The translations under genes were made by a program, and so were the position numbers. Source: Paenibacillus gorillae (GTDB taxonomy: Bacteria; Bacillota; Bacilli; Paenibacillales; Paenibacillaceae). From it: 64,000 nt of DNA. The notes below the pieces were generated by a model. The model saw only the letters and a program-made list of their open reading frames with translations, had not been told where the DNA came from and made no database searches. Shown one piece after another: positions 63,903 through 64,000 of the stretch. The DNA lies in NCBI RefSeq assembly GCF_000513275.1, contig NZ_CBVJ010000099.1, forward strand, positions 29,097 through 93,096. The letters are read 5' to 3'. The stretch's first letter is position 1; every line of letters begins with the position of its first letter.

Positions 63903-64000
63903 CTAGCTCTGCCGAACCGCCCAGTTCGCGCCGTTCTTCATGAGCTGAATCATTTGAGGATCACCGAGCGCTTCCGGATTATGCCCCGGAGTCAGCGCCA
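63903..64000 (-). CDS. ThuA-like protein, C-terminal end (cut by window edge)
   Basis: The minus-strand frame is open to the window edge and ends at the TAG at 63903-63905. The visible C-terminus reads ALTPGHNPEALGDPQMIQL and MKNGANWAVRQS, which matches the conserved end of ThuA proteins (G-H-x-P/D-E-A ... L-x-x-G-x-x-W-A). It lies 19 bases before the TIM-barrel gene and is therefore part of the same operon. Confidence 0.75.
   Translation of the reverse strand, partial: ALTPGHNPEALGDPQMIQLMKNGANWAVRQS

Overview
The window reads as a chromosomal segment of an endospore-forming, saprophytic member of the Paenibacillaceae (Paenibacillus-like). The grounds are LplABC-type sugar ABC transporters without their own ATPase, a YesM/YesN-style two-component pair, many AraC-type regulators, a complete gerA-type germinant receptor operon, a T-box leader, CcpA-like cre sites and AGGAGG ribosome binding sites. 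No rRNA, tRNA, transposase or CRISPR array was seen.

Layout. 1-2.2 kb: end of a GNAT acetyltransferase, a DinB-like protein and an ECF sigma factor fused to a peptidase-MA-like domain that has lost its catalytic residues. 2.5-4.5 kb: divergent phyH-type oxygenase and AraC regulator. 4.7-11.4 kb: a carbohydrate uptake system (two permeases, one lipoprotein) with its sensor kinase and AraC-type response regulator. 11.8-14.5 kb: a three-gene oxygenase set like MocD/MocE/MocF (fatty-acid-desaturase-like oxygenase, Rieske ferredoxin, ferredoxin reductase); the oxygenase gene carries a one-base frameshift. 14.6-28.4 kb: one long minus-strand operon of 14 genes (two permeases, solute-binding lipoprotein, GH43, ThuA-like, zinc dehydrogenase, five xylose-isomerase-like TIM barrels, alpha/beta hydrolase, Gfo/Idh/MocA dehydrogenase and a minimal AraC protein), preceded by its likely membrane-bound AraC regulator (28.6-30.8 kb). 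30.9-35 kb: two AraC regulators divergent from a GH42 beta-galactosidase.

35.5-44.1 kb is ordinary: SAM methyltransferase, PepSY protein, gerAA-gerAB-gerAC, and a short methionyl-tRNA synthetase under a T-box. 44.1-56.9 kb is more AT-rich and accessory in character: an SF0329-like protein, a PD-(D/E)XK protein, an McrB-like AAA+ ATPase overlapping a DUF2357/PD-(D/E)XK nuclease (a McrBC-type defence module), a 7TM histidine kinase with OmpR-type regulator, an unknown membrane protein, a 34-residue small gene and a PIN-like protein. 57-64 kb returns to carbohydrate metabolism: quinone-oxidoreductase-like protein, then an operon of ThuA (cut by the window edge), TIM-barrel isomerase, dehydrogenase, VOC protein, ROK kinase and a cytoplasmic GH9.

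How the genes fit together. Uptake (LplABC type), hydrolysis (GH43, GH42, GH9) and sugar redox chemistry (Gfo/Idh, ThuA, TIM-barrel isomerases, dehydrogenases) suggest catabolism of plant or microbial glycosides, possibly through 3-keto-sugar intermediates or O-methylated cyclitols and sugars. The substrates are inferred and not visible in the sequence.
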